Assembly (NCBI GenBank): GCA_028583405.1
Contig: JAPTMU010000296.1
Coordinates: forward strand, 184,501 to 248,500
DNA from: Pogonophryne albipinna
Lineage: Eukaryota > Chordata > Actinopteri > Perciformes > Artedidraconidae
Length of the DNA stretch: 64,000 nucleotides
Direction of reading: 5' to 3'
Shown here: one piece after another, positions 40,318 through 54,159 of the stretch
Layout of the letters: each line of letters starts with the position of its first letter
Position numbering within the stretch: position 1 is the first letter of the stretch
The notes under the pieces: generated by a model
Databases searched by the model: none
Told to the model about the DNA's origin: nothing
Seen by the model: only the letters and a program-made list of their open reading frames with translations
Translations under genes and position numbers: made by a program

Positions 40318-41317
40318 NNNNNNNNNNNNNNNNNNNNNNNNNNNNNNNNNNNNNNNNNNNNNNNNNNNNNNNNNNNNNNNNNNNNNNNNNNNNNNNNNNN
40401 NNNNNNNNNNNNNNNNNNNNNNNNNNNNNNNNNNNNNNNNNNNNNNNNNNNNNNNNNNNNNNNNNNNNNNNNNNNNNNNNNNNNNNNNNNNNNNNNNNNN
40501 NNNNNNNNNNNNNNNNNNNNNNNNNNNNNNNNNNNNNNNNNNNNNNNNNNNNNNNNNNNNNNNNNNNNNNNNNNNNNNNNNNNNNNNNNNNNNNNNNNNN
40601 NNNNNNNNNNNNNNNNNNNNNNNNNNNNNNNNNNNNNNNNNNNNNNNNNNNNNNNNNNNNNNNNNNNNNNNNNNNNNNNNNNNNNNNNNNNNNNNNNNNN
40701 NNNNNNNNNNNNNNNNNNNNNNNNNNNNNNNNNNNNNNNNNNNNNNNNNNNNNNNNNNNNNNNNNNNNNNNNNNNNNNNNNNNNNNNNNNNNNNNNNNNN
40801 NNNNNNNNNNNNNNNNNNNNNNNNNNNNNNNNNNNNNNNNNNNNNNNNNNNNNNNNNNNNNNNNNNNNNNNNNNNNNNNNNNNNNNNNNNNNNNNNNNNN
40901 NNNNNNNNNNNNNNNNNNNNNNNNNNNNNNNNNNNNNNNNNNNNNNNNNNNNNNNNNNNNNNNNNNNNNNNNNNNNNNNNNNNNNNNNNNNNNNNNNNNN
41001 NNNNNNNNNNNNNNNNNNNNNNNNNNNNNNNNNNNNNNNNNNNNNNNNNNNNNNNNNNNNNNNNNNNNNNNNNNNNNNNNNNNNNNNNNNNNNNNNNNNN
41101 NNNNNNNNNNNNNNNNNNNNNNNNNNNNNNNNNNNNNNNNNNNNNNNNNNNNNNNNNNNNNNNNNNNNNNNNNNNNNNNNNNNNNNNNNNNNNNNNNNNN
41201 NNNNNNNNNNNNNNNNNNNNNNNNNNNNNNNNNNNNNNNNNNNNNNNNNNNNNNNNNNNNNNNNNNNNNNNNNNNNNNNNNNNNNNNNNNNNNNNNNNNN
41301 NNNNNNNNNNNNNNNNN
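40318..41317. other. Assembly gap, exactly 1000 N
   Basis: A round-number run of N, the usual placeholder for a scaffold join of unknown size. It separates the ppp1cc-side contig from the inverted copy of the cux2-myl2 region. Confidence 0.99.
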
Positions 41318-41374
41318 TGTAATTGAGAATGCAGTTTAGTTTTGTGGGAACGTAATTTTTAGGAGACAGGGTTG
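41318..41374. mobile_element. Terminal stub of the THAP long-TIR transposon (inverted copy)
   Basis: The first 57 bases after the gap match the outer end of the element at 23949, ending in ggagacagggttg and followed by the same outside flank (cttatatttag). The contig begins inside the terminal inverted repeat. Confidence 0.9.
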
Positions 41375-41463
41375 CTTATATTTAGTATGTATAAAACTGC
41401 ATTGACGTTACAAAAGTGTCTAATGTTTAAAGTATCCTATCTTTTAATTTTAGTTTAGTTTAA

Positions 41464-42856
41464 AGGGGTCCTATTCTCCTAATTCTCAGCTTAATATCAG
41501 TATGTAGTGTCTCTACTTTAAAGAGTCCTCTACTGCTGATGTTCAGGTGTATATCAGTATGTAGTGTCTCTACTTTAAAGAGTCCTCTCCTGCTGATGTT
41601 CAGGTGTATATCAGTATGTAGTGTCTCTACTTTAAAGAGTCTCTCCTGCTGATGTTCAGGTGTATATCAGTATGTAGTGTCTCTACTTTAAAGAGTCCTC
41701 TCCTGCTGATGTTCAGGTGTATATCAGTATGTAGTGTCTCTACTTTAAAGAGTCCTCTCCTGCTGATGTTCAGGTGTATATCAGCATGTAGTGTCTCTAC
41801 TTTAAAGAGTCCTCTCCTGCTGATGTTCAGGTGTATATCAGCATGTAGTGTTTCTACTTTAAAGAGTCCTCTCCTGCTGATGTTCAGGTGTATATCAGTA
41901 TGTAGTGTCTCTACTTTAAAGAGTCCTCTCCTGCTGATGTTCAGGTGTATATCAGTATGTAGTGTCTCTACTTTAAAGAGTCCTCTCCTGCTGATGTTCA
42001 GGTGTATATCAGTATGTAGTGTCTCTACTTTAAAGAGTCCTCTCCTGCTGATGTTCAGGTGTATATCAGCATGTAGTGTCTCTACTTTAAAGAGTCCTCT
42101 CCTGCTGATGTTCAGGTGTATATCAGTATGTTGTGTTTCTACTTTAAAGAGTCCTCTCCTGCTGATGTTCAGGTGTATATCAGTATGTAGTGTCTCTACT
42201 TTAAAGAGTCCTCTCCTGCTGATGTTCAGGTGTATATCAGTATGCAGTGTCTCTACTTTAAAGAGTCCTCTCCTGCTGATGTTCAGGTGTTTATCAGTAT
42301 GTAGTGTCTCTACTTTAAAGAGTCCTCTCCTGCTGATGTTCAGGTGTATATCAGTATGTAGTGTCTCTACTTTAAAGAGTCCTCTCCTGCTGATGTTCAG
42401 GTGTATATCAGTATGTAGTGTCTCTACTTTAAAGAGTCCTCTCCTGCTGATGTTCAGGTGTATATCAGTATGTAGTGTCTCTACATGTCTCCATGTTTTA
42501 ATGTTCAAAAAGCTCTTTATTGTTCTCATACTGCTTGTGCTGCAGCACCTCTTTTCACCCTCTGTCTGAAACCAGAGCTGCTCTGATTGGTTAGCTGGCC
42601 GGCCCTGTTGTGATTGGTCAACCGCTTAGATATGTCCCGCCCCTTAGTTTGTCACGTACATGTGTTGGAGCGCTAGCCAATAGAATCACGAGTTACATAG
42701 TGATGTCACTATATTCCGGAAGTAAACAAAGGAGTCCAATGAAGGCATTTCAGGTGGGAGGGGAGTGTGTGAGAGAGAAACACAGGGACCATTTACATGC
42801 ACAAAAACCTATATGACACACTACAGGAAATGGAAAACAAAAAGCATCGGGCCTCT
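41464..42856. mobile_element. TTAA-MITE with 57-bp array 4 (inverted copy, about 17.4 units)
   Basis: Bounded by TTAA at 41460-41463 and 42857-42860. The minisatellite (41494-42484) has one unit fewer than the left copy and one unit with a short deletion near 41640. Confidence 0.88.
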
Positions 42857-42860
42857 TTAA

Positions 42861-43259
42861 AGGTGGGGTAGGTAAGTTTCAGAAACCGGCTCGAGTGCAC
42901 TAAAATTTGAAAGTACACAACCGAAAAGAATCTGCCCCTTCCTTCAGACTTCCTTACAGAGCACCTCCTCCAACACACATGAACGCGCAATGCACGCCCA
43001 ATGAGGGCACGCCCAATGAGGGCACGAGATACATTTGTGCGTGCGCGAGATGGAAGGCTGACAGACAGGACGGCAATCCAATCCATTTGGATTGGTCGTA
43101 CCTTTTACAGCGCCACGGCTTCCACAGATGACATTTTTGTTATGGATTTTTTGTCAAAGCACTTCAGATATTCTTTGCTATCGGGATGTTAAGAGCATTC
43201 CATGGAATATAACGAAAAGTGTATCTCGAGCCGGTTTCTCAAACTTACCTACCCCACCT
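42861..43259. mobile_element. 399-bp TTAA-MITE (inverted copy)
   Basis: Same length and inverted ends as the left copy, bounded by TTAA at 42857-42860 and 43260-43263. Confidence 0.9.
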
Positions 43260-43338
43260 TTAAGTGAAAGTATTTGCATTATAATATATTTCAACAACAA
43301 CAGAACTGGACTGTTATGTGTTGCTATTTTGTACTCAC

Positions 43339-46300
43339 TCGTCTTTCTTCAGCGTTCCCTTCCCCTCAGGATCAAACACTTTGAAAGCGTTGAGGATCGT
43401 CTCCTCTGCGTCGGCACCTGAGGACAAACATTTTTCATATCTTGGTAGAGATTTGGATCTATTTGCGGTTATGTTGTGCCTCTTTGTAGTCATTATTCAA
43501 TCAATCAATCAATGTTTTTTATATAGCCCAATATCACAAATGTTACATTTGTCTCAGTGGTCTTCACAGTTTGTACAGAATATCAGTATGACAACACCCT
43601 CTGTCCTTAGACCCTCACATCGTACAAGGAAAAACTTCGGGAGAAAACCCACAGTTTAAGGGAACATGGGAGAAACCTCAGGGAGAGCAACAGAGGAGGG
43701 ATCCCTCTCCCAGGACGGACAGACGTGCAATAGATGCCGTGTGTAAATTGAAAAGATAATACATTTGCAACATAGGTAGAACAAATGTTTTGAACTGCGT
43801 GTGTGTATAATAAGAAGATGAATCCACGAGGATATCCATCCAGGACCTATGATCCAGGACCACAGCCACGACTCAAGATCCAGGGCTCGCGATGCAGGAC
43901 ACAGGACCGCAGGATCATCCATGACTCCATTGTTAGAATCTTTGTAGTTTTTTAGTGTCTCTTTTTACTAACTATGCCTGCTTCCGTCAACATCTATGTC
44001 TCTGTGTGGTTTAGACATTTGTTAAAAAAAATTAAAAATGTTTTCTTCCAGTAATTGCCCTGGTGTTGAAATATACAGCTGTCCTCACCTTTGAGTTTCT
44101 CTCCGAACATGGTGAGGAAGACGGTGAAGTTAATGGGCCCCGGGGCCTCCTTCAGCATCTCGTCTATCTCCTCCTGCTTGACATTTAAACGGCCTGCACA
44201 CAAAGTGGAGGGAAAGATTTAGAGCTGCAGCTAAAGATTATTTTCATTATTGATCAATCTGACGGCTATTTTCTCCTCCTCTGATGAATCGTTTGCTCAA
44301 TGAGATGAAAAATGCTTTCAAATTTTGTAGCTTGTTTTGTCAACAGTCCAGAAATATCCAGATTATTTTACAGAAGACAAATAGGAGAGACTCTTATGAA
44401 TTAGCATTTTTACTTTAAAGATAAATACATTCTAATTGTTTTTCTCCACCAATGTGCTTCAGCTAACTTCCCAACTGAGTACTCTTATTCTTCCTAAATG
44501 TGGTCATTGTTATTTCTTTTTTTAACACAATAAAGACTTTAACAAATGCACTCCCAAGCGTTACATATTTTTAGTTTGTTAGGGTTGAGTGGGAGGTCGA
44601 AGTTGATTTAAGAAAGTAACTTCCATAAGGGGTCAACAAATAAACACTATAAAAAATGGATGTACTGCTAAGTTAGGAATCCAATCATGCATGGTGCTAT
44701 TTTCCGACTAAATCTACACATTGACAGACTGAATATACTCATGAACAGACTGAACCTAAAGCTGCGAAGGTGTCTCTCAGGTCGTTCTTGTCGATGGAGC
44801 CGTCTCTGTTCTGGTCCATGATGGTGAACGCCTGCAGGAGTTGAAGATGTTACAGGAATGCTCCACTATGCAGAGAAACTCAACGTGAAATTAAAAACCT
44901 TTCTTCATAGCACCGACCTCTTTGAACTCCTGGATCTGCGGCTGCTCGAACATGGAGAACACGTTGGAGCCGCCCTCTGTTCGCTTCTTCGCTTTCTTTG
45001 GAGCCTGCAGGAGTTCAACAATCAAGACACTTTAATAGATCCAGAATACTATCGACAAAAATCATAGTAAAAACACTGCCAACATGAAACGCCTCCATTG
45101 GACTCCTTGGTTTACTTCCTGAACATAGTGACATCACGACATAACTCTTGCGCACATATTGTACGTGGCTAAGGGGCGGGACATCTCTAAGCGGTTAACC
45201 AATCACAACAGAGCCGGCCAGCTAACCAATCAGAGCAGACTGGGCTCTGGTTTCAGACAGAGGGTGGAAAGAGGTGCTGCAGCACAGGCAGTATGAGAAC
45301 AATGAAGAGCTTTTTGAACATTAAAGCATGGAGACATTAGAGACACTACATACTGATATACACCTGAACATCAGCAGGAGAGGACTCTTTAAAGTAGAGA
45401 CACGACATACTGATATACACCTGAACATCAGCAGGAGAGGACTCTTTAAAGTAGAGACACTACATACTGATATACACCTGAATATCAGCAGGAGAGGACT
45501 CTTTAAAGTAGAGACACTACATACTGATATACACCTGAACATCAGCAGGAGAGGACTCTTTAAAGTAGAGACACTACATACTGATATACACCTGAACATC
45601 AGCAGGAGAGGACTCTTTAAAGTAGAGACACTACATACTGATATGAACCTGAACATCAGCAGGAGAGGACTCTTTAAAGTAGAGACACTACACACTGATA
45701 TGAACCTGAACATCAGCAGGAGAGGACTCTTTAAAGTAGAGACACTACACACTGATATGAACCTGAACATCAGCAGGAGAGGACTCTTTAAAGTAGAGAC
45801 ACTACATACTGATATGAACCTGAACATCAGCAGGAGAGGACTCTTTAAAGTAGAGACACTACATACTGATATACACCTGAACATCAGCAGGAGAGGACTC
45901 TTTAAAGTAGAGACACTACATACTGATATACACCTGAACATCAGCAGGAGAGGACTCTTTAAAGTGGAGACACTACATACTGATATGAGTATTATTTTTA
46001 CTATACTACATTATGATTTTAACAAAAACCAAATACATATTAGGGCATTTTAATGTTGTGTTATATAGAGCCAACTTTAGATAGGAAAAAATACAAGAAG
46101 AGCTGAACGGTAAGATGATTAAGAATATATATATATATATATATTAGATTTGTTGTTGTTGTTTTGCTTACATTTTTCTCCACTGAATTGCATCTTAGGT
46201 TTTAAAAATAATATATTTATTATCTGAGCGTTTTAATTACTTTAGGTACAATATTTTTACTTTAGTCATGTTTCTTTTTACAGTGTTTCCTTGTTCACCT

Positions 46301-49300
46301 CTCCATACAAGTGAACATCGTGTAATTTTGTTTTGTATAACGTACCTCAAAGTGTTAAATAACTGTAGTAGAGCTAAAAGTACAATATTTGCTTCTGATA
46401 GTGCAGTCAGGCCCGGTTCTACGGGGGTGCATAAGGGTGCATTGCACCCTCAGTTGAGTCGTTATGCACCCTCATTTGAAAAATGAAAAGTGAAAAAAAA
46501 AAAAAATGAAAAGTGAAAAAAAAAAGAAGTGAAAAATATTACATATATAATAATAATAATAGTAGTAAGAATAAGAAGAATAATAATAAGAAGAATTTAG
46601 TTGAAATAAAATAAATTGTAATTGTGGTTAAATAACATTGTCTGCTGCATTTATTTGGTCAATTTAAACGGTAAGTAACGTTATTATTATGTCAGGTGCG
46701 CGTGACCTGTGCCGCTGCGCGTTCGTCATCTGCAAGGTGCTTACACAGCAGTCAGTGATGGACATCAGAAAATTGTTAAAACAACCAGCCCTTATCGCCA
46801 GCAGTAACACTGCATCTACTGAAGGTAATAACAGTTCAGATCATGGGGACATTACGTTACCCGCGGCCACTGTCGTGGACAATAACACCTGACTCGCCGA
46901 CTTTGCCCGCCTCGCCCACGGAGGCGGAGCAGCCGCAGCCGTCTTCGTTGCCCCAAACACCGCCACCCCTCAGCGGCCCGCAAGTGCCAGAGGACCTCGG
47001 CAAAACAGAGCCTGCCCAGGTATATTTAAAAAAGTACCCAACTCGCCTGTACAGTGGGGTGAGGCGCTCATTTTGCAGCTCATGGTTTCAAAACAGAGAT
47101 TGGCTGGAATATTCCTGTGAAAAAGATGCCATCTTCTGCATGTAGACATTTCGGTTCAAGTACGTCAGATGCCTTCACCACAACTGGCTACAACAACTGG
47201 CGCCATGCTCTTATAGGCTACGTGATAAGGGACTGGGAAGGCATGAATCAAGCAAAGAGCACATAGATCCAAAGATCTCTTAATGTTGCTCTCAAAGTGT
47301 ACCAGATTGATGCTTTTAACTTCAATATTTAAAAAAAAATCTTCCCGGGGGAGCATGCCCCCGGACCCCCCTAGAGAAGGTGAGGACCCTCCTAGAGGAG
47401 GTGAGGACACCCCTAGAGGGTGTTAGGTCCACTCCCCACTTATAAAAATAGCACTTTACCACTGCACCCTCTCTAATCTCAGCTGCACCCTGAGTCATTT
47501 TGTTCTGAAACCGGGCCTGAGTGCAGTAAAGTATAGAGCAGCATAATATAAAATAAAATGTAAAAATAGTACAACATTACTGCAGCAGTGTAGTCATTCT
47601 GTGCATAAAGTTTCCACATGTCATGAGGAGGGATTACTCTGTCAGCTTGTTGTGGAAATATTTACTCCAGCTTCCATATTTAATTTTTTATTTATGAGTA
47701 TGCACCCTAAGCCTCGGGGGGGAGGGGCGCGCGCTGACAGGAAGCTGAGCTCGGTTTGATCAGAAGTCCCTGCGAGCAGCACGGATTACAGTTATTCACA
47801 TGTCTGCCAAGGAAATGTGGAATAAAACACAGAGCGTGGACAGCTGCCGCCTGACGGAGGATTAACTCGGAGGGGTTTGGGAACCTCGCGGACTTTTACT
47901 TCTTTATTTGTATTTATGTCGGTGTCTGAAGAGGATCCTGCTGAGGCTGAGGTTATTTCTCTGTCGCTTCACGCTGAAACAAACTTCAAGACATATACTA
48001 CATTATTATCAAGTGTTGCTGTTGCTTCCTCTTTACTTTCCTCCTCATATGCTCTCGTTTCCTTCCTTTTCATCTCCTCTTCTCTCCTTAATTGCTCTCC
48101 TTCCTCTTCTACTCTTGTCCTTTCCCCTCTCCTTTCCTTTCCTCTACTTCTCTCGTCTCCTCACCTCCTTTGTCCCTCTTTTTATTTCCTTTCTTTTCCT
48201 TTCCTGTTTTCTTGTCTCCTCACCTCCTTTTTCATCTCCTCTTGTCTTCTCCCTATTTCATCTCCTTTCCTCGTTTCACCTCCTTCTCTCTCATCTCCTT
48301 TTCTCTCTAAGGGGAGGATCCATTGTTTCCTCCTTCTTCCTTTTTCCTCCCTCTCACTTTTCCCCTTTCCTTTCCTCTACTGCTCTCTTGTCTCCTCACC
48401 TCCGTTGTCCCTCTTTTTATTTCCTTTCTTTTCTTTTCCTGTTTTCTTGTCTCCTCACCTCCTTTTTCATCTCCTCTTGTCTTCTCCCTATTTCATCTCC
48501 TTTCCTCGTTTCACCTCCTTCTCTCTCATCTCCTTTTCTCTCTAAGGGGAGGACCTATTGTTTCCTCCTTCCTTCCTTCCTCTCACTTTCCCCCTTTCTT
48601 TCCCTCTCCTGTTCTCTTGTCTACTCTTCTCCCTATTCCCTCTCCTTCCCTTTCCTCACTTTCTTTTCCTTTCCTATTTTCTTGTCTCCTCTCCTCCTTT
48701 TTTCTTTGCTGCCTATTCTTCTCCTCTCCCCTCCTGTCATGTTTCCTCTACTTTCCTGTGCTTTTTTCTCCTTCCTCCTTGTCTCCTACTCCCCTTCTTC
48801 CGCTTCTCTCCTCACATTAGAAAAGGAAAGGAAAGGAGACAAGAGAATAGGAGACGAAAGGAACAGAAAGGAAATTAACGAAAAACCTCTCTTCTTCTCT
48901 TGTTTCCCCTTCTCATTAACCCCAAATTGTCTTTCCTTTCATCTCCTTTCACATTCTCTCCTCTCTTCTTCTCTCCTCCTTCCCTTACCTCCTCTTCCCT
49001 CTCTCTTTTTCACCTCCATTACCAATTCATATATTCTTTGTTTTATTAATTCCTCATTGCTGGCAGACATGAGATAATCAATAAAGCATCAATAGGACAT
49101 CTGCAGCTCCGTCCTATTGACCATCGTCTTCTTGTTCATCTGTATTCAGAGACCTCGGGGATATTGATCCGCTATCATCGCCATTATGTATAATTCATCA
49201 AAGCATACCATCATCATTATAAAACTTTGTGTGTCTTGTGTGGTTTTACTTCCTGTCTTCCCCTGATTGGCTGATTGTGTTCAACTGTTGGCCCCACCTG

Positions 49301-49323
49301 TGTCTTATCTTTGTGATTAGTCT

Positions 49324-49387
<64 letters not shown>

Positions 49388-50788
49388 GTCTTGTCTTCCC
49401 TTGTGTTTCTGGTTGGTTCCTCGTTTGTTTCCTGGTTTCTGTCTAAATGATCAATCTCCTGTTTCTTCTACATCTTCCCGGTTTGTTCATCTTCTAGTTT
49501 TTCTTTTACCAGCTTTGAGAACACTTTCATGATCAATCATTATAAAACATATCATATATATTATTCTGAAATGGACCAATCTGCACAACGACTACTTTAC
49601 TGTCTTTCACTATATTTTGATGAGAATACTTTTCTACTTTACTTGAGGAACATTTTGAATGCAGGACTTTTACTGTAACAGAGTATTCCTACACTCTGGT
49701 ACTTCTACTTTTACTCAAGTACAAGATCTGAGTACTTCTACTTTTACTGAAGTACAATATCTGAGTACTTCTACTTTTACTCAAGAACAAGACCTGAGTA
49801 CTTCTACTTTTACTCAAGTACAAGATCTGAGTACTTCTACTTTTACTCAAGTACAAGATCTGAGTACTTCTACTTTTACTGAAGTACAATATCAGAGTAC
49901 TTCTACTTTTACTACAAGATCTGAGTACTTCTACTTTTACTCAAGTACAAGACCTGAGTACTTCTACTTTTACTCAAGTACAAGATCTGAGTACTTCTAC
50001 TTTTACTGAAGTACAATATCAGAGTACTTCTACTTTTACTACAAGATCTGAGTACTTCTACTTTTACTCAAGTACAAGACCTGAGTACTTCTATTTTTAG
50101 TCAAGTACAAGATCTGAGTACTTCTACTTTTACTAGAGTACAAGATCTGAGTACTTCTACTTTTACTCAAGTACAAGATCAGAGTACTTCTACTTTTACT
50201 ACAATATCTGAGTACTTCTACTTTTACTCAAGTACAAGATCTGAGTACTTCTACTTTTACTCAAGTACAAGACCTGAGTACTTCTACTTTTACTCAAGAA
50301 CAAGACCTGAGTACTTCTACTTTTACTCAAGAACAAGATCTGAGGACTTCTACTTTTACTCAAGAACAAGATCTGAGTACTTCTACTTTTACTCAAGAAC
50401 AAGATCTGAGTACTTCTACTTTTACTCAAGTACAAGACCTGAGTACTTCTACTTTTACTCAAGTACAAGATCAGAGTACTTCTACTTTTACTCAAGTACA
50501 AGATCTGAGGACTTCTACTTTTACTCAAGAACAAGATCTGAGTACTTCTACTTTTACTCAAGTACAAGATCTGAGTACTTCTACTTTTACTCAAGAATAA
50601 GATCTGAGTACTTCTACTTTAACTCAAGTACAAGATCAGAGTACTTTTACTTTTACTCAAGTACAAGATCTGAGTACTTCTACTTTTACTCAAGTACAAG
50701 ATCAGAGTACTTCTACTTTTACTCAAGTACAAGATCTGAGTACTTCTATCTATCTATTAATGTAAATGGAAATGTGTGTACTCACCAT
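43339..50788 (-). CDS. myl2: myl2 exons 1-5, second inverted copy (partial)
   Basis: Minus-strand exons: 50786-50788 (ATG), 44918-45004, 44756-44831, 44089-44193 and 43339-43417. They encode the same residues as the left copy through [16 protein letters not shown] and show no base difference by eye. One substitution is visible in the 5'UTR just before the ATG. Exons 6 and 7 are absent because the contig ends in the intron 5 transposon. Without them the second EF-hand pair and the C terminus are missing, so this copy could not make a full light chain as assembled. It is best read as the other allele of the same gene. Confidence 0.93.
43497..43930 (-). mobile_element. L2-like LINE 3' tail in myl2 intron 4 (inverted copy)
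   Basis: Starts with tandem caatcaat and ends at 'gatcatccatgactcc', mirroring 21336-21769 with small differences. Confidence 0.85.
45095..45986 (-). mobile_element. Truncated TTAA-MITE with 57-bp array 3 (inverted copy)
   Basis: Flank 45095-45337 plus about 11.4 units (45338-45986). The unit number equals the left copy, including the 'gatatgaacctg' sub-family. Confidence 0.85.
46408..47519 (+). mobile_element. hAT element in myl2 intron 1 (inverted copy)
   Basis: Ends caggcccggttc / gaaaccgggcctg, flanked by agtgcagt on both sides (46400-46407 and 47520-47527). It is 1112 bp, six shorter than the left copy. Confidence 0.9.
46758..47320 (+). pseudogene. hAT transposase N-terminal fragment (inverted copy)
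   Basis: Same [11 protein letters not shown] start and TTF-type finger segment as the left copy. At the FC..CRHF position five bases present on the left (taagc in coding orientation) are missing, replacing an in-frame stop with a frameshift. Both versions are dead. Confidence 0.8.
47990..49030. repeat. Homopyrimidine tract (inverted copy, longer)
   Basis: Matches 16470-17240 but is about 270 bp longer. The marker 'tctctctaaggggagga' occurs twice (about 48301 and 48538) against once on the left, showing a tandem duplication of about 235 bp. Confidence 0.85.
49325..49384. repeat. (GT)n microsatellite (inverted copy, contracted)
   Basis: 60 bp against 127 bp in the left copy. Confidence 0.97.
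49697..50750. repeat. 33-bp VNTR (inverted copy, about 32 units)
   Basis: Units of agtacttctacttttactca plus agtacaagatctg (33 bp) with variants. It ends about 35 bp from the exon 1 donor of the myl2 copy. It is more than twice the left copy length. Confidence 0.93.
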
Positions 50789-50840
50789 ATCAGCGGATGA
50801 GATCCAGACGATGCAGGAAACAGTCTGCTGCTGCTGCAGG

Positions 50841-50899
50841 ATTTATACTGACGCCTCTCATTGCAAAACAAAGCGTATTATTACATGTTCTATAAATAC
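50841..50899 (-). promoter_or_regulatory. myl2: myl2 TATA box and MEF2-like site (inverted copy)
   Basis: TATAAAT at 50841-50847 and ctataaatac at about 50890-50899, read on the minus strand. The spacing equals that of the left copy. Confidence 0.6.
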
Positions 50900-51725
50900 C
50901 CCCACGCCTTCTTTAGTCACAGGTAAAGGAGAGGACCCCCCCCCCAAACCCCCCCCCCCATTGTGATGGTTCATGAGATTGAACTCACGTTACTGAATAA
51001 CCCAGAATAACAGCAGGACAAAGCCTGGATCAGAGAGACAGGTGCTCCCGCTCCGCTGGGGGATCAGTCGTGATGAGAGGGGGGGGGGGGGGGGGGGCAT
51101 GGAGGCTTTATTATAAACAGCAACAGGCATAATGTGGAAAACATGGTGGGATCAAATACAAATAAAAAGACAGAGACGATAAAGAGAGGTTTCTTTTTTT
51201 GAAATAACTATTTTTTCAAAGTATTAAAATTGTAGCCAAAATTAAGATTATTACATTCATTTTAAAGCTATTTTTTTCTGTATTATTAATTTGACTGTTT
51301 TTTTTTGTATTTCAAATAAAGTGATTATAAACAGCAACATGCGATAATGTGGATTATATAAAAAAGAAAGGTAGTATTTACTAATCTTATAATAGTTTTT
51401 ATCACAGTTTATTATGGGACTAAAGTAGTAGAAGAATGTGTATTATTATTTGTATTATTATCATTATTTATCCTTGATTGTAATTATTATACTTATTTGT
51501 TTGTATTTATCTTTATGTAGAAATGGGAAATGCTTAATTGTTACTCATTGTAAATATTATATTTTATTTTATTATATTATAATATTATATGATATTTTAT
51601 TAGGATCAATTATAACGATATAACAAATTATATTTAGTTGTCCACCAATCTCTTCACTTCCCTCTCTTGTCCAGCAGGCGGTGCTGTCAGCCCACAGCGT
51701 CGTATAAACTACCCTCAGAAATCTG

Positions 51726-51857
<132 letters not shown>

Positions 51858-52585
51858 TAATGAGATCTATACCTCTTATTCTGCAGTTTCACTTCTAATA
51901 AAATCCTGCATCAGGTATTTAATTATTTTTGATATCATTTGTATTCATAAAAATTGCAAGACATTATCCCATTTGCTAATGAATATTTGAATACACCGTC
52001 ATCTGGTTCACTAATCACCCACCCTAATCACTTCACCTGCAAAAGGCACTAAAAGAGACACAAAACCAGCCATGAAGACTCAAAATGACTGCAAAGAGAC
52101 GTAAAAAACGTTGTACTGACGTTATGTGATACTGTAGTTTTTGGAGCATTGCTGTTGTTCTCTTGGACTCTTCTTGGCCTCTGTCCACTTCGTTTCTGGA
52201 TGTCACCCTGATCTCTCAGTTGCTCTGGTTTTCATAGAGACTCACGACCACAAACGATAACAAGAGTGATAGCAAAAAGACAAAAAAGTACAAAGAAAGT
52301 GACACAATAAAACTACTAAGATGTCTAAACAACGACATAAACAGTCGTCTTAACAACTATACAGTCTGTGTGTCTTTCTCTAAAACAAGTAGCATGTTTT
52401 AAATAAATTAAATAACATTTATCCAAAGCAGAGAAGCAATGATTGATGCTACATGCTGTTAGCTGTAAAGCGACTTTGAGACTCTGAAAAGCGCTATATA
52501 AATTCAATGTATTATTATTATTATTAGCATGCAGGCCAGATGCAGGTACACACTGACCAATCAACCAACAGGAAACACATTTAGA

Positions 52586-53461
52586 CCTCTCCTGCTGATG
52601 TTCAGGTGTATCAGTATGTAGTGTCTCTACTTTAAAGAGTCCTCTCCTGCTGATGTTCAGGTGTATATCAGTATGTAGTGTCTCTACTTTAAAGAGTCCT
52701 CTCCTGCTGATGTTCAGGTGTATATCAGTATGTAGTGTCTCTACTTTAAAGAGTCCTCTCCTGCTGATGTTCAGGTGTATATCAGTATGTAGTGCCTCTA
52801 CTTTAAAGAGTCCTCTCCTGCTGATGTTCAGGTGTATATCAGTATGTAGTGTCTCTACTTTAAAGAGTCCTCTCCTGCTGATGTTCAGGTGTATATCAGT
52901 ATGTAGTGTCTCTACTTTAAAGAGTCCTCTCCTGCTGATGTTCAGGTGTATATCAGTATTTAGTGTCTCTACTTTAAAGAGTCCTCTCCTGCTGATGTTC
53001 AGGTGTATATCAGTATGTAGTGTCTCTACTTTAAAGAGTCCTCTCCTGCTGATGTTCAGGTGTATATCAGTATGTAGTGTCTCTACTTTAAAGAGTTCTC
53101 TCCTGCTGATGTTCAGGTGTATATCAGTATGTAGTGTCCTCTACTTTAAAGAGTCCTCTCCTGCTGATGTTCAGGTGTATATCAGTATGTAGTGTCTCTA
53201 CTTTAAAGAGTCCTCTCCTGCTGATGTTCAGGTGTATATCAGTATGTAGTGTCTCTACTTTAAATAGTCCTCTCCTGCTGATGTTTCAGGTGTATATCAG
53301 TATGTAGTGTCTCTACTTTAAAGAGTCCTCTCCTACTGATGTTCAGGGAAGTGTGTGGGAGAGGAAAACAGGGATTGTAGCCTCTGCAGACCATTTACAT
53401 GCACTAAAACCTATAGAACACTACAGGAGAAGGAAAACCCATAAAACAGAATATGGCCTCT
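52586..53461 (+). mobile_element. TTAA-MITE fragment with 57-bp array 2 (inverted copy, about 13 units)
   Basis: The minisatellite spans 52586-53347, four units fewer than the left copy. It is followed by the leader and TTAA at 53462-53465. Confidence 0.8.
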
Positions 53462-54159
53462 TTAAAACGGTCATACTCCTATGCCTTGATATTGTTCCTA
53501 AGAAACACAGTCATTTGAAATCCCTCATCCACTGACCTCATCCAAACAATGGTTTCTGTCTTGGGTAATTTCCCCTCTGAATGCCGTAGCTCCAGTTTTT
53601 GAAAGTAATGTATTAATTTAAAAGTGGTTCTTGGAAGGAGCTCTTGTTGATGTGAACGTGAGGTCAGGATTATTTTGAGGAGCGCTGATTGAGGCCATGA
53701 GACACAGATGTCTTGATGTGGATTCAAGGGGCCCGACGGACAGAAGCGTCCCCCCTCTGGAGGAGGAGGTTGTGGGTTTAAATCCCCACCTGGGTGCTCC
53801 ACATTGAGCCAGGACACTCTGTTCCTGTCCCTTCATGAGATTACAATCTGTGCTCCGTCTGCTGCAGAAAACAAGAGCTTTTCAGGCAGGTTTGTTTATA
53901 AAGCGCTTTCAACACAAGGCAATTCAAAGCGCTTTGCAGAAAGGAAACACATTAAGAGCGTAACACATTAAAAAGCAAAGATAATAACACAGGTACGTGA
54001 ATACAAGTTACAGTGCAGTGTGAGATGTGAATAGTTCAATTAAAAGCAGCGGCAAAAAGAAAGTCTTAGCTTGCTATCAAGCTGTGAGACGAGGGAACCA
54101 AACTGAGGACACATCGTGAGCAGTTGGTCTTTGATCCCGTGTGACTCTAAATGTGTCCT

